A stretch of DNA of 64,000 nucleotides from Chryseobacterium arthrosphaerae. GTDB taxonomy: Bacteria > Bacteroidota > Bacteroidia > Flavobacteriales > Weeksellaceae. Below are positions 8,090 to 16,544 of this stretch, one piece after another; within the stretch, counting starts at the first letter, position 1; every line of letters begins with the position of its first letter. The stretch is taken from positions 2,046,001 to 2,110,000 of the forward strand of contig NZ_MAYG01000001.1 in the NCBI RefSeq assembly GCF_001684965.1, written 5' to 3'. Under the pieces are notes generated by a model. It saw only the letters and a program-made list of their open reading frames with translations. It was not told where the DNA came from and did no database searches. The translations under genes were made by a program, and so were the position numbers.

Positions 8090-8755
8090 ATGAACTATTT
8101 AGAATTCAAAGAAATCAGGAAGAAACTAAACATGAAGCAGGCTGATATCGCAAAATCTATAGGAGTAGGAACAAGAGCCGTACAATATTGGGAAAAAGGC
8201 GAACGGAAAATACCGGAAACAACAGCTTATTTTGTAACCAATCTGCTGCAGGAGCAACAGAAAAAGCTCAATGATGACAGTGCATCCCCTGTTGTTTTTT
8301 CTGATCTGAAGATTATGAACGTTCCCCTGGCAAATCAATATGCACAGGCCGGCTATCTGAGCAGGTTTGCAGATGAAGAATACATCGAAAGCCTACCCAC
8401 CATTCCCTTTACCGACGATGTAGAACACCGTGGTGAATATATGTGTTTTGAAGTGAAAGGAGACAGCATGGATAACGGATCCTACGAAAGCTACCTGGAA
8501 GGCGACATTATCTTATGCCGGAACATCAGACAGGATTACTGGATGAGTAAACTGCATTATGACAAATGGGATTTTGTCATCGTTCACAAAGAAAAGGGAA
8601 TTCTAGTAAAACGGATCATCAATCATGATGTGGAGAAAGGTATCATCACCCTACATTCTCTCAATGAATATTATGAGGATATGGAAATCCATCTGAAAGA
8701 TGTTGCCAAACTGTTCAATATCATCAGTACCAGACGTAAAAACAACAGAAGATAA
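8090..8755 (+). CDS. XRE-S24 LexA-like self-cleaving transcriptional repressor
   Basis: I start at MNYLEFKEIR (221 residues); the upstream in-frame ATG would place coding sequence over the operator palindromes. Residues 5-55 form an XRE helix-turn-helix (MKQADIAKSIGVGTRAVQYW). The C-terminal half is a peptidase S24 domain with a likely Ala87-Gly88 cleavage site (YAQAGYL), catalytic Ser126 (KGDSMDNG) and catalytic Lys174 (GILVKRI). In LexA/CI proteins, RecA-ssDNA triggers cutting at Ala-Gly and derepression. It is the only plus-strand gene between the eCIS structural operon and the holin/effector block, so it is the best candidate switch for the locus. Convergent with the fibre gene across a terminator. 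Confidence 0.9.
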   Translation: MNYLEFKEIRKKLNMKQADIAKSIGVGTRAVQYWEKGERKIPETTAYFVTNLLQEQQKKLNDDSASPVVFSDLKIMNVPLANQYAQAGYLSRFADEEYIESLPTIPFTDDVEHRGEYMCFEVKGDSMDNGSYESYLEGDIILCRNIRQDYWMSKLHYDKWDFVIVHKEKGILVKRIINHDVEKGIITLHSLNEYYEDMEIHLKDVAKLFNIISTRRKNNRR

Positions 8756-8766
8756 CTGCCTGAGTG

Positions 8767-8798
8767 AATAAAATCCTCAATTTCTTGAGGATTTTATT
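8767..8798. terminator. Bidirectional terminator
   Basis: Perfect 14-bp stem (8767-8780 with 8785-8798) with a TTTC loop and A/T-rich flanks, between the convergent repressor gene and the last gene of the eCIS structural operon. It can end both transcripts. Confidence 0.85.
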
Positions 8799-8827
8799 GG
8801 GGCAATTTAGACTATGCATCACAAGAT

Positions 8828-9751
8828 CTAACAGATATACCTAAGTGTTTCCCTTATTATTTCACCTGTTTCCGGGCTCACATCATAAACTTTGCTTCTG
8901 CTGTAACTTGGAAACCTCACCCATAAGATTCCCTTCTCATTAAATCCACTAGCCCCGTTTGTATCAAAACTATCAAGGTTCCCCGGTATTGCAGGAGTTA
9001 CACCATCACTCAGATAAATAAAGCTTCCTGGTTGCGGAAACGGCGTAGTTAAATTCAGCTCCTTAGTCCATCGGCTCATTGGCATGCAAATACTTTCTAC
9101 TACATCATCAGTGTCTGTTGGGATTCTAAATGCTCCTGATACACAACATGCATCTTTAACAGAATAAGGAGCAACCTGAATTTTCCAATCTCCTGATTTA
9201 AACTCAACAGGAGGATACCATTCTGAGATCCCACCAGATAAACAATATTTCCTTGCTCTTATATATAAAGTAATATCCTTACCAATGTTTAGAGCATTCA
9301 TATCAACATATTCCGGCTGGGCATACCCAAGACCTCTCTTTGAATATATAATTTTATTGAACTCAGAGTCTAATGCTATCTGATATTCCAGGGTAGCAAG
9401 ATCTGTATTATCACTTGAAATCATCACCTCTATCTGACCGTTCTCCCGCACAAAAACTTTATCAATAGACGGGACTTTACAGGTTGAAGGACCACATTTT
9501 CCTACTGTAAAAAAACTAGTTTTCTCATCTTTAGTATTCTCCAGTTCTAATTTTATTCTTAAATCGTAAGTACCAGGAGTTTGAATCGGGTTAAGTTGAA
9601 CCAATTCTCCATTCGCAGGTACCGGGGTTATCTCATCTTCTATCTCCTGCTGCCCTGGTTCCTGTTTTTTATAGTACGCAAATGCTCTTTTTATTAGTGA
9701 GGAAGATGTATAATTTATCTTAAATGAAATTTTGCATTCTTCTGCTGACAT
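8828..9751 (-). CDS. eCIS-associated fibre tip/adhesin-like protein
   Basis: A 307-residue protein without signal peptide or membrane segments, last in the eCIS structural operon. The sequence is beta-rich: an N-terminal domain, a central fibronectin/Ig-like region (about 110-190, with ITLYIRARKYCLSGGISEW), and a C-terminal beta domain ending in RYIC. Several Cys residues occur in pairs. Position after two large fibre-like proteins suggests a distal fibre or receptor-binding subunit of the particle, but no family was recognised. A secreted-by-lysis adhesin is the likely form because the particle itself lacks a Sec signal. Confidence 0.6.
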   Translation of the reverse strand: MSAEECKISFKINYTSSSLIKRAFAYYKKQEPGQQEIEDEITPVPANGELVQLNPIQTPGTYDLRIKLELENTKDEKTSFFTVGKCGPSTCKVPSIDKVFVRENGQIEVMISSDNTDLATLEYQIALDSEFNKIIYSKRGLGYAQPEYVDMNALNIGKDITLYIRARKYCLSGGISEWYPPVEFKSGDWKIQVAPYSVKDACCVSGAFRIPTDTDDVVESICMPMSRWTKELNLTTPFPQPGSFIYLSDGVTPAIPGNLDSFDTNGASGFNEKGILWVRFPSYSRSKVYDVSPETGEIIRETLRYIC

Positions 9752-9794
9752 TATCTTATGTTTTTATTGTTATTATTATGTTTTATTAATATCT

Positions 9795-9835
9795 AAGGGG
9801 TGATTTGAAGCTATAGAATTGCCTGATCACCCCTT
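9795..9835 (-). other. Intergenic hairpin between fibre genes
   Basis: A 10-bp perfect inverted repeat AAGGGGTGAT (9795-9804) and ATCACCCCTT (9826-9835) in the 149-base gap between two fibre-like genes. On the minus-strand transcript it is followed by an A/T-rich stretch, so it could be a partial terminator lowering expression of the last gene, or an mRNA stabiliser. Confidence 0.55.
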
Positions 9836-9900
9836 TACAGAGTAATAATACAGGTTCTGTACTCTACTAATCTTTGCTTATGATCAGATACAGATTGTGA

Positions 9901-12900
9901 TTACTCCTGTACCCATGCATTTCCTTCCACAGCATCAAATGCTCCACTATCTGGATCAAAAGCCATAAATCGGAATATATAAGTATCAACGAGTAAATTA
10001 GTAACTGTTAAAGACCGTGTATCAGCACCTATCAGCACCGCTCCGGATGGCCCGCTAATCTGATGCCATGAATAAATAAGCTTTGGATGATCAGCATCAT
10101 CAATTATCCCATTTAGCGTAGCTGTTCCTTTTAAGGTAAAAGATAGATCACTCTGTCTGAATTTATCACTATCTGCCTTAGCTTCAACGACAGGCATAGC
10201 AACTTCACAACACTGTACACCTTCAGAGAAGTCGATATTGTTTATTGTAACATATGGAGGTTTGTACCAATTAGTTATACTAACAATCTGATTACATGCA
10301 CCATTACTCACAGTCACATTGATCGTCGGGTTTCCTTCCGGATTAACATTTCTCAGTATACAGCTCGTAAATCCATTTGCATCCGGTTTAGAAATCGGGT
10401 TACCGTCCACACTGTAATCATAGTTGGCCAGGTCTGTCCCGGAAACATACAGGTTTACTTTGGTTTCATTGGAACCACCGGTTGGATAATCAACAGATCT
10501 GACAGATATTGCAACATTCGGCTGCTTAATAACCTTAATACTGCAATTGGTTTGTTTTCCTTTTACAGTAAAAGTAATTACCTGGCCATGGAATGAAGAA
10601 TCCACTAAATTCGGATCAAATGAACCGGATACTACACCGGCAACAAGAACATTACCCACATAAGCCTGTATAGTCCCGTTCTTAGGGATTATCTCAGTAA
10701 AAGATATAGGCTTGGCATCAGAACAGATAACACTTTGCGGTAAACGTAAAGATGTATACCAATCGCTTATAGGCATTCTCTGACTGCATCCGCCACCACT
10801 CACTCTCACACCTATCACCGGGATATTGTTCAGATCCAGATTATGGTATGTGTAGCTTATCTTACCATTTATAATATGATCAGGGAAACTATAGTGTCCA
10901 TCACCTAGGAAATCCCATTCGTACAGATAGTCTGCAAAATAGGGTCCGGAAACCTCAATGTGTATTGTTGTTAATGTTGAACCGTTAGCTGGATAATCAA
11001 CACTATAATTAGTACTAACTTTAGGTGGCGGAACCACCTTAATACGGCAATTAGTCGGTTGGCCATCTACCTTGAATGTAATGTATTGCCCATACAAATT
11101 AGGGTTCACTCCGTTTGGACTGAAGTAAAAAGTCCCGTTGTTGAATCTTATAACCTGATCATGATTATCAATAATATTGGCACCAACATAAGCTACTATA
11201 GGGCCACCGGCAGGAATTACTTCAGTAAAACGTATAGCATCGTCTCCTGAACAAATAATATCAGTTGGCAAACTTAATCGAGCCGGAACTTTGTACCAAT
11301 CTCTTATAAAAATATCCTGAGCACATCCGTTACCACTCACATTCACTTTTATTACCGGAATATTTTTCGGATTAAGATCGTATAACGTATAACTCACCAT
11401 TCCATCTGCATCCGGGTTTAGAGTAATCAAACCTCCATCATCCCAGAAGTCCCATTTGTAAATATAGTCTGTAAAACTTGTTCCGGAAATTTTAAAGTTT
11501 ATGGTTGTTGCATTTGAGCCATCCCCTGGATAATCAACCGAAACAACATCTATTGTAACATCCGGCTGTGTAACCACCTTGATACTGCAGCTGGTTGGTT
11601 TTCCGTTTACAGTAAAGGAAATTTCCTGACCTATCAAAGATGGGCTTATCATTCCCGGATTAAAGAAGTATTGTCCATTAATTAATTCCACTCCTCCATT
11701 TAAACTATCAGTAACACTAGCTTTTACCACTCCACTTACAGGAAGTACAGTAAAAGGTACTGCACCTGCTTTAGAACAAATAACATCACTTGGCAAGCTT
11801 AATTTAACTTCAGTTTTTGGAGTACAACAGATGTATGGAAGCGAAAAATCTGCGATAACTTTTGGATTTCTGATAGAATCATAAACTATTAAAAAAGATC
11901 CTCCCTTTTCAACTCCATGTCTGTGCTCTAATCCCGGGTGTTTATCTACATAATCATTGAAATAAGCTATTGAAAGGTCTTTATTTCCTACTAGCTCCTC
12001 TAATGACAGTGCCACAATATCAAACCCGAGTTGTTCCTTATCTCTGATTTGCTTTATCTGTTCAAAAGCTTTTTGGAAATCCATTCCCTGATGGCCTTCT
12101 ATATTATAGAAAGAGCTCTTGTCTATACTGAAATCTACAGGATCCTGACTACCGGAGCCTGGAATCAAGAATGTAAGATCGTACCTTACATTATCTGCAA
12201 ATGATCTATTGCTTGTGTTATCAAAATTCCAGGATTTTAAAAATCCTTCCGTAACATCATAGTAGAAAGGAATCGCTTTATTGCTCAGTGGATTTAGTTT
12301 CTGCGATGACGTAATTTTAATTGTTTTTTTATTACCCAAATAATTAAAATTGAATACCTGCTGATTAAAACGGTTCACTAATTCTTTGAGCCTTTGTGTT
12401 GCCTTTTCATCATCTAGAACAGGCGAATTATAAAACTGATGTCTTGTAGAATCCAGCTGGGTATCCGATATTAATTTTCCAAGCATGATGTGCTTAGGAA
12501 AAGAAGCAAAATTTGGAAAATTTTTCGTAAACGCTTTAGGAAGCAGTTTTATAATTTCAGAATAGGTAGCCATCAAATCTTTTGTCACATCATACGCATA
12601 CTGAAATCCGGCATCCAGCGCAAGACATTTTTCTACTTTCTCTTTGAATATCTGATAAGGGTACACAACTGAAAATCCCATTATCTGGGAGATTGTCTGA
12701 ATTTTTTCAAAAACGGCCTGGCCAAAACCATCTTTCGCCAAAGCATCAGAATACAGTTTTTTTAAATCGGCAGCTGTATACCTGTTTTCAACTCCGCTTT
12801 CTGAAATAAAGCGGCTCAAGATAACCCGTTGTGGTTCAACAGGTCCCAGAATATCTTCTGTGAACAGAGGATGAGGCTGAATACGGTCTTTTCTGCCTGG

Positions 12901-13563
12901 CTTGGTTATACCGGTTATAGGATCAGTTACCAGACGGTCATCTCCAAGAATATGGACGATGCCCTGTGCTGTAGTTACTAATACTTTAAGGTTTCTGATC
13001 TGCAGTACCCCATGATTGTCGCAGTCAACCCCTCTACAGGGTTTAACATCTTTTTCATAATCTTCCAGATACAGCAACAGATATTTGTCATTTAAATTTG
13101 AAAGATTAACAACAGGTTGAAAATCAGTCTGTGCTTCCTGAGCTGTTGCCAGTTCCCAAAGTTCAATCTGTTCTTCCCCTTCATAAAATGATGGGTATCT
13201 TATTTTGAAATTATCATATGCTTTGAAATGGGTAAAGCTTTTGTACTCCAGATCCACAGTCTTTAAATCACTCACGTACAGATCTTCACTCACCTTATTG
13301 GTTTTATTCAAGGTTAGTAAATCTCCGTCGGTTGTAAGTGCTGCCCCCTGAGAAAGCTCTATGCTGCTGAGTAGTCTGTTTTTGTAAATAAGTTTCGGTT
13401 TGAGACCGCAGACAATACCTACTCCCTGCAGCAGTACTCTGGACAAACGGTCCTGATCTTCAAAAAAGTTCAGAAATTCATTGAACTGATCCGGATCTTC
13501 TATGTACTGTCCCTTACTGAACTTTCGGTATTGAACTGAGATATTACTTAATTGATTCTTCAT
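9901..13563 (-). CDS. Large eCIS fibre-like protein with Ig/PKD-type repeats
   Basis: 1220 residues, no signal peptide. The N-terminal part (about 1-560) is clearly paralogous to the next gene upstream: YRKF, FEDQDRLSR, GVGIVCG, TTDGDLLTL, a C-x4-C-D-N motif, PKHIMLGK, FYNSPV and NKAIPFYY occur in the same order. From about 580 to 1100 there are three diverged repeats of about 165-180 residues, each starting near LxLPxxVICS and carrying an xCxIKV strand and a [VS]DYP[AGT]GGS-like turn. A final PKD/cadherin-like domain (about 1105-1220) contains SWHQISGPSG and FRFMAFDPDSG. Such repeats build stalks. I infer a receptor-binding fibre attached to the baseplate through the shared N-terminus. Confidence 0.7.
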   Translation of the reverse strand: MKNQLSNISVQYRKFSKGQYIEDPDQFNEFLNFFEDQDRLSRVLLQGVGIVCGLKPKLIYKNRLLSSIELSQGAALTTDGDLLTLNKTNKVSEDLYVSDLKTVDLEYKSFTHFKAYDNFKIRYPSFYEGEEQIELWELATAQEAQTDFQPVVNLSNLNDKYLLLYLEDYEKDVKPCRGVDCDNHGVLQIRNLKVLVTTAQGIVHILGDDRLVTDPITGITKPGRKDRIQPHPLFTEDILGPVEPQRVILSRFISESGVENRYTAADLKKLYSDALAKDGFGQAVFEKIQTISQIMGFSVVYPYQIFKEKVEKCLALDAGFQYAYDVTKDLMATYSEIIKLLPKAFTKNFPNFASFPKHIMLGKLISDTQLDSTRHQFYNSPVLDDEKATQRLKELVNRFNQQVFNFNYLGNKKTIKITSSQKLNPLSNKAIPFYYDVTEGFLKSWNFDNTSNRSFADNVRYDLTFLIPGSGSQDPVDFSIDKSSFYNIEGHQGMDFQKAFEQIKQIRDKEQLGFDIVALSLEELVGNKDLSIAYFNDYVDKHPGLEHRHGVEKGGSFLIVYDSIRNPKVIADFSLPYICCTPKTEVKLSLPSDVICSKAGAVPFTVLPVSGVVKASVTDSLNGGVELINGQYFFNPGMISPSLIGQEISFTVNGKPTSCSIKVVTQPDVTIDVVSVDYPGDGSNATTINFKISGTSFTDYIYKWDFWDDGGLITLNPDADGMVSYTLYDLNPKNIPVIKVNVSGNGCAQDIFIRDWYKVPARLSLPTDIICSGDDAIRFTEVIPAGGPIVAYVGANIIDNHDQVIRFNNGTFYFSPNGVNPNLYGQYITFKVDGQPTNCRIKVVPPPKVSTNYSVDYPANGSTLTTIHIEVSGPYFADYLYEWDFLGDGHYSFPDHIINGKISYTYHNLDLNNIPVIGVRVSGGGCSQRMPISDWYTSLRLPQSVICSDAKPISFTEIIPKNGTIQAYVGNVLVAGVVSGSFDPNLVDSSFHGQVITFTVKGKQTNCSIKVIKQPNVAISVRSVDYPTGGSNETKVNLYVSGTDLANYDYSVDGNPISKPDANGFTSCILRNVNPEGNPTINVTVSNGACNQIVSITNWYKPPYVTINNIDFSEGVQCCEVAMPVVEAKADSDKFRQSDLSFTLKGTATLNGIIDDADHPKLIYSWHQISGPSGAVLIGADTRSLTVTNLLVDTYIFRFMAFDPDSGAFDAVEGNAWVQE

Positions 13564-13605
13564 TATTATTAATTTTTTAATGATGTATTAAGGTTTTTTC
13601 ATAAT

Positions 13606-13634
13606 CTTCTCAGGCAGATAGCCTGCCCGAGAAG
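13606..13634 (-). other. Intergenic hairpin between the two paralogous fibre genes
   Basis: Nested inverted repeat: CTTCTC (13606-13611) with GAGAAG (13629-13634), and GGCAG (13613-13617) with CTGCC (13623-13627). It sits in the 80-base gap just downstream of the first fibre gene and may act as an attenuator. Confidence 0.55.
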
Positions 13635-13643
13635 TTATTCATG

Positions 13644-16544
13644 CTAATTATTATTACGAGGGCAAATACCTGAAACCCTCCATGCTGTACCATTCAAAGG
13701 AGCATAAACCGTAACTTTAGCAAATCTTGGAGTAGGAGTATTTTTATTGAAAGTTAACTGACCCGATCCATTCGATGGATTAGCAGTATGGATATCTGAC
13801 GGGCTAACGCCTGCATTAATTAAAGATCCATTAAAGCTGCTTGATCCCACAAAGCCACTATCCCATTTCTGACCATTCCATTCAATGACAAATCTGTCCG
13901 GAACACTGATTGCGTCATAATTAATACCCGCAATACCTGTATCTGTTCCAAAATCGATGTTATACTCATAAGCTCCGGAATTTCCATTGTAATTAAAATT
14001 ATCACTACAAGGCACAAGCTGTAAACCACTTAATTCAACATTCAAAGGAACCTGTGTGCTACAGCCTGTATTTTCAGCAATAACATTAAGGGTTACATGA
14101 TATGTAGTATTTTCATTTGGCGTTATAGAGAATAGGTGTGCAACCATTCCATTAGCATCAGGAACCGCATTACTTGTATGACCATCACCAAAATTCCATT
14201 GGTAAGCAGTAATCTGGCCTGCTCCTGTATTTGTTACTTTAAAATTAACAACAGCCTGATTATTAACATAATCATAAATAGGGGTACCCATAGTTAAAGT
14301 AATGCTTGGCTGAGGATGTACAACCATTTGCACTTCTACAGGGTCACCATTAACAGTGAAGGTAATGGTCTGCCCGAAATAAGAAGCATTAACCAAACCA
14401 GGATCAAAGAAGTTTTGACCTCCGGATTGTGTAACAGCAGGTATTGGAGTACCATTTACAAAAGCTTTTACTTCACCGTTCAACGGAACAATTGTCATAG
14501 GAATCGGAGCATCTTTCTGACATAGTTTGTTTTTAGGTAATGAAAGGAATACAGGATCCTTTTTAGAACAACATAAATATGGCAATGAGAAATCTGCCAG
14601 AACCCTGTTTTTTGCTTCCGATTCGTAAATCATAGCGAAGGTTCCTCCCGGTTCTACCCCGGACACGTGTTCCAATCCTGATTTTCGCTCCAGGAACTCG
14701 CTTAGAAGTTCACTTACAACATCATCTTTTTTAGGATCCTGTTTTACCACAGTAACCCCTTCAGGCGATCCTTCTTTTGCGAATTCAGCCTGGTTCAGCA
14801 ATCTTAATTGTTCATCCAGTTTAGAGATGTTCAGCAGCGTATTCTGTGAATTGGCTGTACGGTTGCTGACGTCGCTGGAGATGGATATCAATTGTTTTCT
14901 GAGCTCTTCTATGGATACCGTTTTTTCTCTTACAGGCGTCTCACCACCAGGTTTTTCACCTTTATTCAAAACCAGTGCAATAACATCAAAGGCTAATCCG
15001 TATTGTGTTTTAAGATCATTGATGTTTTGTAATGCTGTTTTATAAGGCATACCCAGATGACCTTCAATTCTATAGAAGTCATTGTTATCAATATTATAAT
15101 TCAATGGATTCTGGATAAAATCCTCTCCTGCCAGATTGGCTGTATGGTAACTTAAATTGTAAGCCTGCCTGTCGGTTTTGGTCTTTTCAAAGTTCCATTG
15201 AGCCAGTAAAGGCCTGTCCACATTATAGTAATAAGGTATTGCCTTATTTCCTAATCTTACATTCAGATTGGAAGGTGTGATTTTAATACGACCGATATAC
15301 GACTGGAATCCGTTGATCTTTTGTACAAAACGGTTGGCAAGCATTACGATTCTTTCATAATTCTCATCATCATTGGTTGTCACCGGTGAATTATAAAAAC
15401 CATGACGCAAAGGAGTGTACTGCCCTAATTCCAACTGTGCTCCCACAGGTCCCAGCATAAGGTGCTTAGGGAATGAGGCGATATCCGGGCAGCATTCTGC
15501 ATTCAGATGCAGGATCAGGCCTTTTATTTCGTTATAGGTATCAATTAAATCTTTTAACAGGTCATACCGGTACTGATAGTCTTCTAAGCCTGGCGATGTA
15601 TTGGACAATAAAAAGTTCAGTTTATCAAATAGGGTCTGCCCTCCCAGGTTGACACTTACGTTAAAAGTATCTGCAATAGAGCTGAAGCCCTGGCTTAATT
15701 CTGCAACAGCAGTAATCGCTTCCTTAAATTTTGTTTTTAACTGATCGGCTGTTTTAACTTCAGTATCCAGGATAACTCTTCTGGTCTCCAGGTTAGGCAG
15801 ACTATCAAAAAGCTTCTCGTACGTGTCATGAAGTTTAAAGATAGTGTCTTTTGCATCACCTCGTGTGATCAGATCTGAAACAGATGCTGAATCTGCTAAA
15901 AGAACTTTAAGGTTAGATACCTGTTCTGCTCCGTTATTATCACAATCAGCATCCTGGCAAGGGTTCTCATCATTGGAGTAACTTTCCAGGTATAGGATAA
16001 CTATTTTATTATTTAAAGTAGTACTGATATCTCTTACGAGTTTAAAGCTGCCTGGATCAACACCTGTATCTGTTGCTTCATCATACTCCTGTGTCGTATA
16101 TAATTCCAGAAGAGGTATTTGCTGACCTCCGATGCGAAAGTGTTCATATTTTACGGCATCAGTATAATCTCTGTAATATCTGTAATTTTTAGATGTGAAA
16201 TCTATGATCGCTTCTGCTGGGGAACTTCCTTTCTGACGCAGTGTTATCAGATCTCCATCTGTAGTCACTCCGGCTCCCTGTGTAATCATGATCGTATCAT
16301 AGGGAAACTCAAGTTCCGGTCCTCCGGGTCTGGAGATTTTTTCTGCTGAAGCAGGTCCTACTTCAAGTTCTATATATTTTGCCTGAAAACCGCATACTAC
16401 TCCCACGCCGCTCAGCCTGGTTCTTGATAGCCTGTCCTGATCTTCAAAATAGTCAATAAATTCGTTTAATTGCCCTTCTGTTAACGCCTGATTGTCGTTG
16501 AACTTCCTGTATTGGGTTGTTACATGGTCTAATTTAGTATTCAT
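13644..16544 (-). CDS. Large eCIS baseplate/fibre-like protein with PKD domain
   Basis: 966 residues, no signal peptide. Residues 1-560 share ordered motifs with the following gene (see its entry), including FEDQDRLSRTRLSGVGVVCG and ITQGAGVTTDGDL. A Glu/Lys-rich helical insert (about 565-640) is unique to this copy. After it come an Ig-like strand region and a PKD domain (about 745-830) with YQWNFGDGHTS. Its ATG overlaps the stop of the upstream Afp12-like gene by one base (TAATG), indicating translational coupling and a linked structural role. Family knowledge: eCIS fibres bind the target cell. Whether this copy is the baseplate adaptor and the other the distal fibre is a guess. Confidence 0.7.
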   Translation of the reverse strand: MNTKLDHVTTQYRKFNDNQALTEGQLNEFIDYFEDQDRLSRTRLSGVGVVCGFQAKYIELEVGPASAEKISRPGGPELEFPYDTIMITQGAGVTTDGDLITLRQKGSSPAEAIIDFTSKNYRYYRDYTDAVKYEHFRIGGQQIPLLELYTTQEYDEATDTGVDPGSFKLVRDISTTLNNKIVILYLESYSNDENPCQDADCDNNGAEQVSNLKVLLADSASVSDLITRGDAKDTIFKLHDTYEKLFDSLPNLETRRVILDTEVKTADQLKTKFKEAITAVAELSQGFSSIADTFNVSVNLGGQTLFDKLNFLLSNTSPGLEDYQYRYDLLKDLIDTYNEIKGLILHLNAECCPDIASFPKHLMLGPVGAQLELGQYTPLRHGFYNSPVTTNDDENYERIVMLANRFVQKINGFQSYIGRIKITPSNLNVRLGNKAIPYYYNVDRPLLAQWNFEKTKTDRQAYNLSYHTANLAGEDFIQNPLNYNIDNNDFYRIEGHLGMPYKTALQNINDLKTQYGLAFDVIALVLNKGEKPGGETPVREKTVSIEELRKQLISISSDVSNRTANSQNTLLNISKLDEQLRLLNQAEFAKEGSPEGVTVVKQDPKKDDVVSELLSEFLERKSGLEHVSGVEPGGTFAMIYESEAKNRVLADFSLPYLCCSKKDPVFLSLPKNKLCQKDAPIPMTIVPLNGEVKAFVNGTPIPAVTQSGGQNFFDPGLVNASYFGQTITFTVNGDPVEVQMVVHPQPSITLTMGTPIYDYVNNQAVVNFKVTNTGAGQITAYQWNFGDGHTSNAVPDANGMVAHLFSITPNENTTYHVTLNVIAENTGCSTQVPLNVELSGLQLVPCSDNFNYNGNSGAYEYNIDFGTDTGIAGINYDAISVPDRFVIEWNGQKWDSGFVGSSSFNGSLINAGVSPSDIHTANPSNGSGQLTFNKNTPTPRFAKVTVYAPLNGTAWRVSGICPRNNN

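Noticed and set aside
9901..13563. Possible CRISPR or phage repeat array in the fibre gene
   Set aside because: The repeats are diverged protein-coding units of about 500 bp; there is no short identical repeat with spacers.
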